A stretch of DNA of 47,850 bases from Treponema sp. (GTDB lineage: Bacteria; Spirochaetota; Spirochaetia; Treponematales; Treponemataceae), in the NCBI GenBank assembly GCA_024690865.1, contig JAILON010000057.1, positions 1-47,850 of the forward strand, written 5' to 3'. The notes under the pieces were generated by a model, which did not search any database, was not told the DNA's origin, and saw only the letters and a program-made list of their open reading frames with translations. The position numbers and the translations under genes were made by a program. Position 1 is the stretch's first letter. Every line of letters starts with the position of its first letter. Shown here piece after piece: positions 40,290 to 47,850 of this stretch.

Positions 40290-40976
40290 ATGAAGGAAAA
40301 CAGCATAGAATATAGGCTTTCTGGACGATATGCGTTGTTTACGGATCCTGTGACCAAAATCGGTGGGGAGAAAAGTACATATCATATTCCGACATATGAG
40401 GCTATCAAGGGAATAACCCAGAGCATTTACTGGAAGCCTACGATTGTCTGGATTATTGACAAGATCCGTGTCATACATAAAATAAGCACGGAATCGAAAA
40501 ACGTGAAGCCTATCTCTTTTTCTGGTGGTGCGAATGATTTGTCCGTATATACCTATCTTCGAGATGTAGAATATCAGGTGAAAGCGCATTTTGAATGGAA
40601 TATGCAGCGGTCTGACTTGGAAAAGGACAGAAATGAGAATAAACACTTCGATATGGCAAGAAGAGCACTTGAGAAAGGCGGTCGGCGTGATATTTTCCTC
40701 GGTGCACGAGAGTGTCAGGGATATGTTGAGCCATGTGTTTTCGGAGAAGGAGAAGGTTTCTATGATGAGGAGGAACTATTCTCTTATGGTCTCATGTTTC
40801 ACGGGTTTGATTATCCTTCGGAAAAGGCAACCCAGAAACTTGTCGCTCGTTTCTGGAACGCAAAAATGGATAAAGGGGTGATAATTTTTCCCCGCCCAGA
40901 GAATTGTTCTGTTACCCGCGAAGTTAGGAACTATAAAGCTACCAATCCGAATGTCAATGTGGAGGCAACTCAATGA
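40290..40976 (+). CDS. cas5c: Cascade subunit and crRNA endonuclease Cas5c
   Basis: A 228-residue RAMP protein (Cas5d/Cas5c). In type I-C it replaces Cas6: it cuts pre-crRNA at the base of the repeat hairpin and stays on the 5' handle. The N-terminal ferredoxin-like fold begins YRLSGRYALFTDP with a conserved YEAIKGITQSIYWKP helix; VKAHFEW near residue 100 is where the catalytic Lys-His pair lies in known enzymes, here Lys-Ala-His. The C-terminal part has RDIFLGARECQGYVEPC. It overlaps cas8c by 4 bp. Confidence 0.93.
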   Translation: MKENSIEYRLSGRYALFTDPVTKIGGEKSTYHIPTYEAIKGITQSIYWKPTIVWIIDKIRVIHKISTESKNVKPISFSGGANDLSVYTYLRDVEYQVKAHFEWNMQRSDLEKDRNENKHFDMARRALEKGGRRDIFLGARECQGYVEPCVFGEGEGFYDEEELFSYGLMFHGFDYPSEKATQKLVARFWNAKMDKGVIIFPRPENCSVTREVRNYKATNPNVNVEATQ

Positions 40977-42850
40977 GCTGGATTACAGAACTTGCGAAAG
41001 TCTACGACAACACGATTCATGGTGACACGATCGATGATAAGCCTCTCCCGATGTTCCATACTTCTAACAATGCATCTATGACGATTGTGTTGGATGGGGA
41101 TGGGCGATTTGTCAAAGCCGAGAAAATCGATAAAAAAGCAGAAGAACGTGTTACAGTGATGCCCTGTACTGAAAGTTGCTCAAACCGCACGAGTGGGGCA
41201 GATGCATACCCTTTATGTGATAAGTTAGAGTACGTGGCGGAAGATAATAAGAAATATAATTTATATAAGGGGCTTCTTGGTGCATGGGCAGAATCAGAGT
41301 ATGCTACACCAAAAGTAAAGGCTGTGTATTCTTATGTTTCCGCAAGAACTTTGCTTTCAGACCTTGAAAAATCAAAAATCGGGAAAGCCGAAATAAGCGA
41401 TTTTATTCGGTGGGAAGTTCAGATTCCTGGCGATGTGAATCCATGTCTGTGGGAAGATGCCGAGACTCAAGAAAGTTGGATTCTTTTTTATGATTCCGAA
41501 AATTTCAATGAATTTTGTAGATCCAGCTTTAAGAAAGGAGATGCGGAAAAGCGAATCAGGAAAGAAGGTTTGGATTATGTCAGCGGAAACATTGCAAAAA
41601 TTGCGATGTATCATCCTTCGAAAATTCGCAATGCCGGAAGTAGCGCAAAAATCATTTCTTCCAATGACACGAGCAACTACACTTTTAGAGGCCGATTCTT
41701 GACAGATTCTGAAGCAGTACAGATAAGCTCAGAAACGACACAGAAAGCTCATTCTTCATTACGGTGGCTCATAAAGCGGCAGGGAGTCTCCCTTGGAGAT
41801 GGGCTCTCTCTGGTTACGTGGAACGCTGCTGGAACAAAACTTCCTCCAATAACAAAATCCAGTACAGAGCTTCTGGGATTTGACTTTGGCTTTGACGAGA
41901 CAAGCAAAGACGAACAGGACGGAATTTACAGTACCGCAAAAGAATTCGCAGCTGCAATGAATAATCGGCTTAGGGGGTATTATGGCGATGTAAGCAATCC
42001 CCAGAATATAATGGTCATGGCCATAAAAGAAGCTACTCCTGGGCAGGGACGGGTTTCGATTGTTTTGTACCGGGAGCTTTTAAGCACGGATTTGTATGAT
42101 GCCCTTAACGAGTGGTATAATAATCTTTCTTGGCACGTTACCTGTTGGTCAGGCGGCAAAAAGAATACAGATAAGGGAAAGAAATCAAAGCCTGTTCACA
42201 CAATAGGAACACCTTCGCCAAAGACAATCACGGAATGTGCGTATGGCGATAGGGTCAAATCGAACTTGATTGAGAAGACTGTTCAGCGGATCCTTCCTTG
42301 CATCTTGGATGGAAGAATGATTCCTTCAGATTTGGAAAGACAATGCGTAAAAGCGGCATCTAACTTGATGGTTTGTGAAGCATATAGGCGTAACACCGTT
42401 TTGGAAACGGCGTGTGCTGTATATAAATATAACAGAAAAATTAAAAGCAAGGAGGAATACGACTTGGCTTTGGAAGAGAACAGGACAAGCAGGGATTACC
42501 TGTATGGCAGATTGCTTGCCGTAGCACATCAGGAAGAGAATGCCGCACTGAGAAAAATGGGCGAGAGTCGTGACACAAATGCTATTCGTTATATGCAACA
42601 GTTTGCGATGAAACCTGCGTCAACATGGAAAATTCTTTATGAAAAGAAACTTCCTGCATACAAACGACATCTTGACCCTGGACTGAAGAATTGGTTCGAG
42701 CAAAAGATACAGGATATAACAGCTCTCTTTACCACAGATGACTACATAAGCAACAAGCCTCTGTCTGGAGAGTACTTGCTTGGGTATCAATGTCAGCTGA
42801 AAGAATTTAGGAAAAACACTGACAACTCGTCAGAAAATACGGAGGAATAA
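40973..42850 (+). CDS. cas8c: Cascade large subunit Cas8c
   Basis: A 625-residue Csd1-type large subunit, which reads the PAM and opens target DNA in the type I-C effector. Typical features are the opening MSWITELAKVYDN, an early basic segment, and the ITKSSTELLGFDFGF region; TTKAHSSLRWLI-like text (QKAHSSLRWLIKRQG) is characteristic of the family. In type I-C a small Cas11 subunit is often made from an internal start in this gene; a suitable internal ATG in the last third was not clearly identified. Coupled to cas5c by ATGA and 1 bp from cas7. Confidence 0.94.
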   Translation: MSWITELAKVYDNTIHGDTIDDKPLPMFHTSNNASMTIVLDGDGRFVKAEKIDKKAEERVTVMPCTESCSNRTSGADAYPLCDKLEYVAEDNKKYNLYKGLLGAWAESEYATPKVKAVYSYVSARTLLSDLEKSKIGKAEISDFIRWEVQIPGDVNPCLWEDAETQESWILFYDSENFNEFCRSSFKKGDAEKRIRKEGLDYVSGNIAKIAMYHPSKIRNAGSSAKIISSNDTSNYTFRGRFLTDSEAVQISSETTQKAHSSLRWLIKRQGVSLGDGLSLVTWNAAGTKLPPITKSSTELLGFDFGFDETSKDEQDGIYSTAKEFAAAMNNRLRGYYGDVSNPQNIMVMAIKEATPGQGRVSIVLYRELLSTDLYDALNEWYNNLSWHVTCWSGGKKNTDKGKKSKPVHTIGTPSPKTITECAYGDRVKSNLIEKTVQRILPCILDGRMIPSDLERQCVKAASNLMVCEAYRRNTVLETACAVYKYNRKIKSKEEYDLALEENRTSRDYLYGRLLAVAHQEENAALRKMGESRDTNAIRYMQQFAMKPASTWKILYEKKLPAYKRHLDPGLKNWFEQKIQDITALFTTDDYISNKPLSGEYLLGYQCQLKEFRKNTDNSSENTEE

Positions 42851-42851
42851 T

Positions 42852-43691
42852 ATGGCATCTTTGGAAAACAAGATTGATTTTGCTTTGGTATTCAGTGTCA
42901 AGAACGCAAACCCCAATGGCGATCCTTTGAACGGGAATATCCCTCGCATAACCCTTGACGGGCACGGAGAGATTTCAGATGTCTGCTTGAAGCGCAAGAT
43001 AAGAAACCGTCTGCAGGACTTCGGAGAAAGTATTTTTGTTCAGTCTGATGATTACAGGAAAGATGAATTCAAATCTTTGAAGGCCAGGGCAGATTCAGTG
43101 TTAAAAACTGTGATGGCCGATAAGACAGAGCTACAAAAGCTATCCTGCAAGACATGGATAGATGTGAGAAGCTTCGGACAACTCTTTGCATTCAAGGGAA
43201 CCGATTTGTCCGTCGGAATCAGAGGCCCTGTGACTATTCAGCCAGCATTCAGCGTGGATCCAATAAACATAACAAGCTTGCAGATAACCAAAAGCGTAAA
43301 CTCGGAAGATAAGGAGGGAAAGAAAGCCTCTGATACGATGGGAATGAAGCATAGCGTTGATTTTGGTTTGTATGCGACCTATGGCAGCATAAACCCTCAG
43401 CTTGCCGAGCTTACCGGTTTTTGTGCGGAGGACGCAAAAAAAATAAAGAATGCAATTCTCCATATTTTTGATAATGATGCCTCATCAGCCCGTCCAGAAG
43501 GAAGCATGGAGGTTGTAAAGCTGTTTTGGTGGGTTCACAATTCCAAAGCAGGACAGTATTCAGCCGCAAAAGTTCACAGGACTGTTCATATAGTGAAGAA
43601 AGAAGGTGTTACTGAGGCTAAGTCTGCGGACGATTATGTAATAACAACCGAAGATTTTGATGACTTGAAGCCGGAGGTTTTGACTTTTTAA
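42852..43691 (+). CDS. cas7c: Cascade backbone subunit Cas7c
   Basis: A 279-residue Csd2-type RAMP protein that polymerises along the crRNA. The start IDFALVFSVKNANPNGDPLNGNIPR carries the family motif, with DVCLKRKIRNRLQD following. WIDVRSFGQLFAF, SVGIRGPVTIQPAFSVDP and MGMKHSVDFGLYATYGSINP are also typical. Its stop overlaps the cas4 start (TAATG). It is the last of the AT-rich cas genes; base composition rises at cas4. Confidence 0.96.
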   Translation: MASLENKIDFALVFSVKNANPNGDPLNGNIPRITLDGHGEISDVCLKRKIRNRLQDFGESIFVQSDDYRKDEFKSLKARADSVLKTVMADKTELQKLSCKTWIDVRSFGQLFAFKGTDLSVGIRGPVTIQPAFSVDPINITSLQITKSVNSEDKEGKKASDTMGMKHSVDFGLYATYGSINPQLAELTGFCAEDAKKIKNAILHIFDNDASSARPEGSMEVVKLFWWVHNSKAGQYSAAKVHRTVHIVKKEGVTEAKSADDYVITTEDFDDLKPEVLTF

Positions 43692-44335
43692 TGCACACAG
43701 AGGGCGATTACCTGCATCTGAACGGAATTCAGCATCTGCGTTTCTGTGAGAGACAATGCGCCCTGATATATGTCGAGCAGCTCTGGAGCGAGAACTTCTT
43801 CACTGCGTCAGGGCGTGCACAGCATGAGAAGGTTCATGGCGGGGGCGGTGAGTCCCGAAAGGCTGTGCGGACGGAGCGTAACCTCAAGATTGCTTCCAGA
43901 CTGCTTGGCGTTACGGGATGCACCGATGCCGTGGAGTTCTATTCTGACGGTAAGATTATACCGGTGGAGTACAAGCACGGTGAGCCTAAGGAGGACACCT
44001 GCGACGAGGTTCAGCTTTGCGCACAGGCAATCTGCCTTGAGGAGATGCTTCATTGCAAGATAGACGAGGGTGCGTTGTTCTATTTCAAGATACGGAAGCG
44101 TGTCTCCGTCAGCATTACCGATGAGCTGAGGTCTGAAACTGTCTCACTTGCGAATCGTTTTCATCAGCTGGTGGAAAAGGGGGAGACTCCCGCCGCCGAG
44201 TACAGGCGCAAGTGCGAGAGCTGCTCGTTCATTGACGAGTGCTTCCCTGACTCCGCCGGAAGGAACAAATCGGTGGACAGCTATATAAAGAGGCGGATGC
44301 AGATGGACATAATCGGTGAAGGCGACGAGGTTTAG
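43691..44335 (+). CDS. cas4: CRISPR adaptation exonuclease Cas4
   Basis: A 214-residue RecB-like nuclease with an iron-sulfur cluster that trims and orients prespacers for Cas1-Cas2. The first cysteine is in LRFCERQCALIY near residue 18, and the last three in RKCESCSFIDECFP near 174-184. The nuclease core shows TDAVEFYSDGKIIPVEYKHG, with Asp, Glu and Lys of the PD-(D/E)XK motif. Clearly more GC-rich than cas3-cas7. Its stop abuts the cas1 ATG with no gap. Confidence 0.95.
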   Translation: MHTEGDYLHLNGIQHLRFCERQCALIYVEQLWSENFFTASGRAQHEKVHGGGGESRKAVRTERNLKIASRLLGVTGCTDAVEFYSDGKIIPVEYKHGEPKEDTCDEVQLCAQAICLEEMLHCKIDEGALFYFKIRKRVSVSITDELRSETVSLANRFHQLVEKGETPAAEYRRKCESCSFIDECFPDSAGRNKSVDSYIKRRMQMDIIGEGDEV

Positions 44336-45367
44336 ATGCAGAGATTCTTGAATACCCTGTATGTCACGACGCAGAAGACATACCTGCACAAGAAGGGCGA
44401 GGCCATTGAGGTTATCGTAGATGACAAGGTGAAAGCCTCTATTCCGATGATAAACCTTGACAGTATTGTGTGCTTTGGTAACATCTATGTCAGTCCATTC
44501 CTTCTGGGGGCTGCGCCGGAGAAGAACATCACGATTTCATTCCTTTCGGAGACGGGGACGTTCCTTGCCCGCGTGCAGGGGCCCGTCGCTGGGAACGTCC
44601 TCTTGCGGAAAGTCCAGTACCGTGTATCCGATGACAAGGACAAGTCCGCCTCTGTCGCAAGATATTTCATCACCGGTAAAATCGCGAACCAGAAGACCGT
44701 CCTGCAGCGTGCCGTTCGTGACCACGGGGTCAAGCTGGATGTCAGGAAAGTCCAGTCCGTGATAGACTCGCTAAGCAGGAATCTGGACAAGCTTGGGCGG
44801 GAGTCAGATTTGGATAAGCTCCGGGGAATTGAAGGAGACTCCGCGGAAAGCTATTTTTCGGTCTTTGACGAGCTGATTACGTCTCAGAAGGATGGCTTCA
44901 AGTTTGCGGGACGAAACCGTCGTCCCCCGCTGGACAATGTGAACGCCATGCTCTCTTATGTCTATACACTCCTGTACCATGACATGATAAGCTCGCTGGA
45001 ATGTTCGGGATTGGATCCTGCGGTCGGCTTCATGCATCGTGACAGGCCGGGCAGGCTGAGCCTTGCGCTTGATCTTATGGAAGAGTTCCGTTCTTTCTTC
45101 GCGGACAGGCTTGTCCTGTCGCTTATAAACAGGGGCGAGATTTCTGCCTCCCAATTTGAGAAGACTGCGAGCGGAGCTGTCATCATGAACGAGGAAGCCA
45201 GAAAAACGGTCATTGGTGCGTATCAAAAAAAGAAGGAGACAGTACTAAACCATCCGTATGTGGAAAAGAAGATGCACTTGGCAATCTTGTTCCACACGCA
45301 AGCGAGGCTTTTGGCGAGGTTCCTGCGCGGGGATATAGACGGATACCCTGTATACATCTGGAAATAG
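44336..45367 (+). CDS. cas1: CRISPR integrase Cas1
   Basis: A 343-residue type I-C Cas1 that inserts new spacers at the leader end. The beta domain opens LNTLYVTTQKTYLHKKGE. The metal ligands are visible: Glu in IEGDSAESYF near residue 167, His in GFMHRDRPGRLS near 233, and Asp in ALDLMEEFR near 246. Full length, no damage seen, so adaptation should be functional. Followed 9 bp later by cas2. Confidence 0.97.
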   Translation: MQRFLNTLYVTTQKTYLHKKGEAIEVIVDDKVKASIPMINLDSIVCFGNIYVSPFLLGAAPEKNITISFLSETGTFLARVQGPVAGNVLLRKVQYRVSDDKDKSASVARYFITGKIANQKTVLQRAVRDHGVKLDVRKVQSVIDSLSRNLDKLGRESDLDKLRGIEGDSAESYFSVFDELITSQKDGFKFAGRNRRPPLDNVNAMLSYVYTLLYHDMISSLECSGLDPAVGFMHRDRPGRLSLALDLMEEFRSFFADRLVLSLINRGEISASQFEKTASGAVIMNEEARKTVIGAYQKKKETVLNHPYVEKKMHLAILFHTQARLLARFLRGDIDGYPVYIWK

Positions 45368-45376
45368 GAGCTGTTT

Positions 45377-45664
45377 ATGATGATGCTTGTCAGCTATGAC
45401 GTTGCCCGGGATGAGAAAGGCGAGAAACGTCTTCGCCATGTGGCCAAGATTCTTGAGGATTACGGACAGAGGGTGCAATATTCGGTGTTCGAATGTCTTG
45501 TTGATCCAGCCCAGTGGGTTGAGCTTAAGACGAAGCTCCTTAAGGAAATCAATACTGAATACGACAGCCTCAGGTTTTACTCTCTCGGTTCTAACTGGCA
45601 AAGGAAGGTAGAGCACATCGGGCAGAAAAAATCTTTGGACCCACAAGGAGTCCTTATCCTGTAG
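45377..45664 (+). CDS. cas2: CRISPR adaptation protein Cas2
   Basis: A 95-residue Cas2, the central dimer of the Cas1-Cas2 integrase. It begins MMMLVSYDVARDEKGEKRLRHVAKIL, with the conserved Asp at the end of the first strand, and continues DYGQRVQYSVFECLVDPAQW. An alternative start is the second ATG at 45380. GGAG lies upstream. It is the last cas gene, with the leader and array following. Confidence 0.96.
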   Translation: MMMLVSYDVARDEKGEKRLRHVAKILEDYGQRVQYSVFECLVDPAQWVELKTKLLKEINTEYDSLRFYSLGSNWQRKVEHIGQKKSLDPQGVLIL

Positions 45665-46138
45665 CTTTCTGTTTTATGCGTGTACCTCGCCCCCCAAAAA
45701 GATTGTTTGACATTTCAATATTTTTCGTTTCGCTATATAATATGTTAAAAACGGAATTGAATTTTAGATGGAGGAAAACAATACCTTAATACAATTTTGG
45801 AAAAAAGATAGCTCCACTTCCTGTGCAGTATCAGCAAGAGCTCATTTCCAAGCAAAGATTGGGCATGAAGAGAGGGGGGCCTTTTACCGAAGTTTTTTGA
45901 TTTCAGAAAAAGAAAAAAATGATAGAATCCGGCATTTTTATTCGGGGGGCATATCTACGCGCACAGGCGAAAGTGCTCATCCTTTATGCGGGCTTCCGCG
46001 AATCCAAGGCAAACGTAGGACTTGTCATTTTTAATTATATCTATTACAATGATTTGTGTTGATGAATTGTTCTTGTAAAACAGGTTCGCGGAAAAAGCTG
46101 CGTAATTTGTTTTTACAAAATGATTTATGGCTTATACT
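45665..46138 (+). promoter_or_regulatory. CRISPR leader
   Basis: A 474-bp AT-rich region between cas2 and the first repeat, without a credible gene (an 88-codon open frame at 45768 has no ribosome binding site). TATAAT at 45736-45741 has only a distant TTGACA (45707-45712, 23-bp spacer). Near the array, TTGTAAAA (46073-46080) and TTTTACAA (46111-46118) form an inverted repeat. TTTACA (46112-46117) and TATACT (46133-46138) form a possible promoter that touches repeat 1. Confidence 0.8.
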
Positions 46139-46362
46139 GTCGCCCCTTCACGGGGGCGTGAATTGAAACCTCGAAGAATCAGCACCTGCATAAAGCTCTT
46201 TGGTGTCGCCCCTTCACGGGGGCGTGAATTGAAACTTATGAGGCTCTTGGCTTTGGTAATTCTGCTGGTCGCCCCTTCACGGGGGCGTGAATTGAAACTA
46301 TCTTTAATCATGAATTGCGTGCTCCAGTGCCGTCGCCCCTTCACGGGGGCGTGAATTGAAAC

Positions 46363-46396
46363 ACTGCCGTTCTCGAAATCAATCAAAAGCGGTCTT
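46363..46396 (+). repeat. spacer 4, identical to spacer 6
   Basis: A 34-bp spacer beginning ACTGCCGTTCTCG, the same over its full length as 46491-46524. Confidence 0.95.
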
Positions 46397-46490
46397 GTCG
46401 CCCCTTCACGGGGGCGTGAATTGAAACCCGCATGATGTTCATTCCTCATGTGGGATATCGTCGCCCCTTCACGGGGGCGTGAATTGAAAC

Positions 46491-46524
46491 ACTGCCGTTC
46501 TCGAAATCAATCAAAAGCGGTCTT
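46491..46524 (+). repeat. spacer 6, identical to spacer 4
   Basis: The second copy of the duplicated spacer, two repeats and one unrelated spacer (46428-46459) away from the first. Confidence 0.95.
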
Positions 46525-47710
46525 GTCGCCCCTTCACGGGGGCGTGAATTGAAACATGACGTCTATCTTGTAGCCCGTGACGTCTATAAGTCGCCCCTTC
46601 ACGGGGGCGTGAATTGAAACGAAGGAAAGATAGACGGCAAGGCGACCGTCACCGGTCGCCCCTTCACGGGGGCGTGAATTGACACGTATCATGACCCAGA
46701 GCACGACCAGCGTTATAGGTCGCCCCTTCACGGGGGCGTGAATTGAAACGTCGAAGTTCGCCTCCGAGAGCGGCGTAAAAGGTCGCCCCTTCACGGGGGC
46801 GTGAATTGAAACGAAGATTCTGGACGTTCTGGTGGGGGACGTAAACCGTCGCCCCTTCACGGGGGCGTGAATTGAAACCCTGTGCATACTCTCTGGACTT
46901 TGCGGTTTTCCTGTCGCCCCTTCACGGGGGCGTGAATTGAAACGTATGCTCCAGAGAAACGAGATGGGTATGCAGTGTCGCCCCTTCACGGGGGCGTGAA
47001 TTGAAACACTTGGTCAACGTCGTTGTTTCGTTCACGATGAAGTCGCCCCTTCACGGGGGCGTGAATTGAAACATAGTAAAACAACTTATCTTTGTGATAT
47101 TGATTGTCGCCCCTTCACGGGGGCGTGAATTGAAACATACACGTGGTCGCCAAAGAGTGAGGATGAAATGTCGCCCCTTCACGGGGGCGTGAATTGAAAC
47201 TCAGCACGTCGCAAACGTTCGGGAAACGCCCGTGTCGCCCCTTCACGGGGGCGTGAATTGAAACTTCCGACACGGCGGAATTCTTCGAGGGAACGAAGTC
47301 GCCCCTTCACGGGGGCGTGAATTGAAACTCGGGATTATCCATGTGAACCATATAGCGGGTCGTCGCCCCTTCACGGGGGCGTGAATTGAAACGCCTTCTG
47401 GCTCGCCCTTTCGGCCAGTTCCTTGCTGTCGCCCCTTCACGGGGGCGTGAATTGAAACGGGATTCGATGGTATTGAGCGATGGACGCTATGTCGCCCCTT
47501 CACGGGGGCGTGAATTGAAACTCTTCCAGTAGGGAGAAAGCGACAAAACGGGATGTCGCCCCTTCACGGGGGCGTGAATTGAAACGTGAACTGCCTATAG
47601 CACACTTGCCCAGCCCCTGGTCGCCCCTTCACGGGGGCGTGAATTGAAACGGAGGACGGGGCCGCAAAGACAAAGAACAGCCAGTCGCCCCTTCACGGGG
47701 GCGTGAATTG

Positions 47711-47850
47711 TGGAGTGATACAATAAAAGTGCAGTGCCTAAATTGCCGAAAAAACAAGGGGAATGGCAATGAAAAGCTACGATCAAAGTTTCAAGGACGA
47801 GGCATTGAAGCTCTCGGACGACATCGGTGTCAAGAAAGCGTGCGAACAGC
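47711..47850 (+). mobile_element. insertion sequence, left end (partial)
   Basis: The repeat sequence stops abruptly after GAATTG and new sequence begins TGGAGTGATACAATAAAAG. A transposase reading frame begins 58 bp in. The boundary is taken as the IS end; its inverted repeat partner and target duplication lie outside the window. Confidence 0.8.
47769..47850 (+). CDS. IS3-type transposase OrfA, N-terminal fragment
   Basis: Twenty-seven codons are visible before the window ends. The start MKSYDQSFKDEALKLSDDIG followed by VKKACEQ has the pattern of the HTH N-terminus of IS3-family OrfA (transposase_8), in which a basic start, FK-EA and a helix-turn-helix Gly-Val follow one another. AAGGGGA lies just upstream of the ATG. 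The catalytic OrfB would lie to the right, beyond the window. Confidence 0.72.
   Translation, partial: MKSYDQSFKDEALKLSDDIGVKKACEQ

Larger units (their letters stand above)
46139..47710 (+). CRISPR. type I-C CRISPR array, 24 spacers
   Basis: Twenty-four full 31-bp repeats and one truncated repeat, with 24 spacers of 32-35 bp. The repeat begins GTCGCCCC, has hairpin arms CGCCCC/GGGGCG, and ends ATTGAAAC. Cutting at the hairpin base would leave the 11-nt handle TGAATTGAAAC usual for type I-C. Orientation is leader-cas2 side first. Repeat 9 (46655-46685) ends GACAC instead of GAAAC. Spacers 4 and 6 are identical. The last repeat (47684-47710) is cut after 27 bases by an insertion sequence, so older spacers may lie beyond the window. 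Confidence 0.99.

Noticed and set aside
41011..41030. GGTGACAC half-site in cas8c
   Set aside because: The second half of the dyad and the -10 are missing, and it lies within a coding region.
45768..46034. 88-codon open frame in the CRISPR leader
   Set aside because: No ribosome binding site, no recognisable motifs, and low-complexity content; it lies in leader sequence.
46132..47786. Open frames with repeated Phe-Asn-Ser-Arg-Pro-Arg-Glu residues
   Set aside because: These are reverse-strand translations of the CRISPR repeats.

Overview
The window looks like chromosomal DNA of a spirochaete of the genus Treponema, of the higher-GC kind found in rumen or gut. The case rests on two tandem genes for FlaA-type periplasmic flagellar sheath proteins, a flgB-flgC-fliE-fliF-fliG-fliH-fliI-fliJ operon, and a cheW / DegT-like / NAD kinase / recN cluster of treponemal type. 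The species is not provable from this sequence.

Layout. 1-29,100 is ordinary core chromosome: the end of an rRNA operon (5S), a polytopic GT-C-like membrane protein, adenosine deaminase-family gene (minus), an RRM RNA-binding protein, comF, then a tightly coupled run cheW - DegT-like - nadK - recN - unknown - HD hydrolase. Next come DAHP synthase, tyrA and an AzlC-AzlD fusion (aromatic amino acid synthesis and possibly export), two flaA genes, the flagellar operon, a GH3 hydrolase, an RsmB-type methyltransferase, two HD-GYP-type signalling proteins in convergent orientation, and an alpha/beta hydrolase.

29,100-47,850 is an accessory defence island. It holds a HIRAN-domain protein, a broken AAA/PD-(D/E)XK gene, a 29-residue membrane peptide, an AT-rich module (unknown protein, GIY-YIG-like protein, unknown protein, HNH nuclease), an RNase III-like protein, a small protein plus retropepsin-like protease, a WYL-domain regulator, a complete type I-C CRISPR-Cas operon (cas3, cas5c, cas8c, cas7, cas4, cas1, cas2) and an array of 24 spacers. 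An insertion sequence cuts off the far end of the array.

The most striking observation is that four transcription units in the island begin with the same control element. A 19-bp interrupted dyad, GGTGACACTCTATGACACC, is followed after exactly 10 bp by a -10 hexamer (TATACT, TATGCT, TATACT, TACAAT). The units are HIRAN, the membrane-peptide/GIY-YIG/HNH module, RNase III, and cas3. Three copies also carry a conserved leader of about 75 nt in which a hairpin is kept by different base pairs. The cas3 copy overlaps the stop codon of the WYL regulator, which is the natural candidate for the protein that binds it. This suggests a WYL-controlled regulon that links type I-C CRISPR immunity to several uncharacterised nuclease modules.

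Other points of note are sigma-28-type promoters (GCCGATAA) ahead of flgB and a divergent HD-GYP gene, several genes whose -10 box lies so close to the ATG that the mRNA must be nearly leaderless, a DegT homologue without its PLP lysine, a palindromic insert read in frame through a coding region, and a duplicated spacer. Compositional remarks are by eye and family assignments are from motif recognition; no searches were run.
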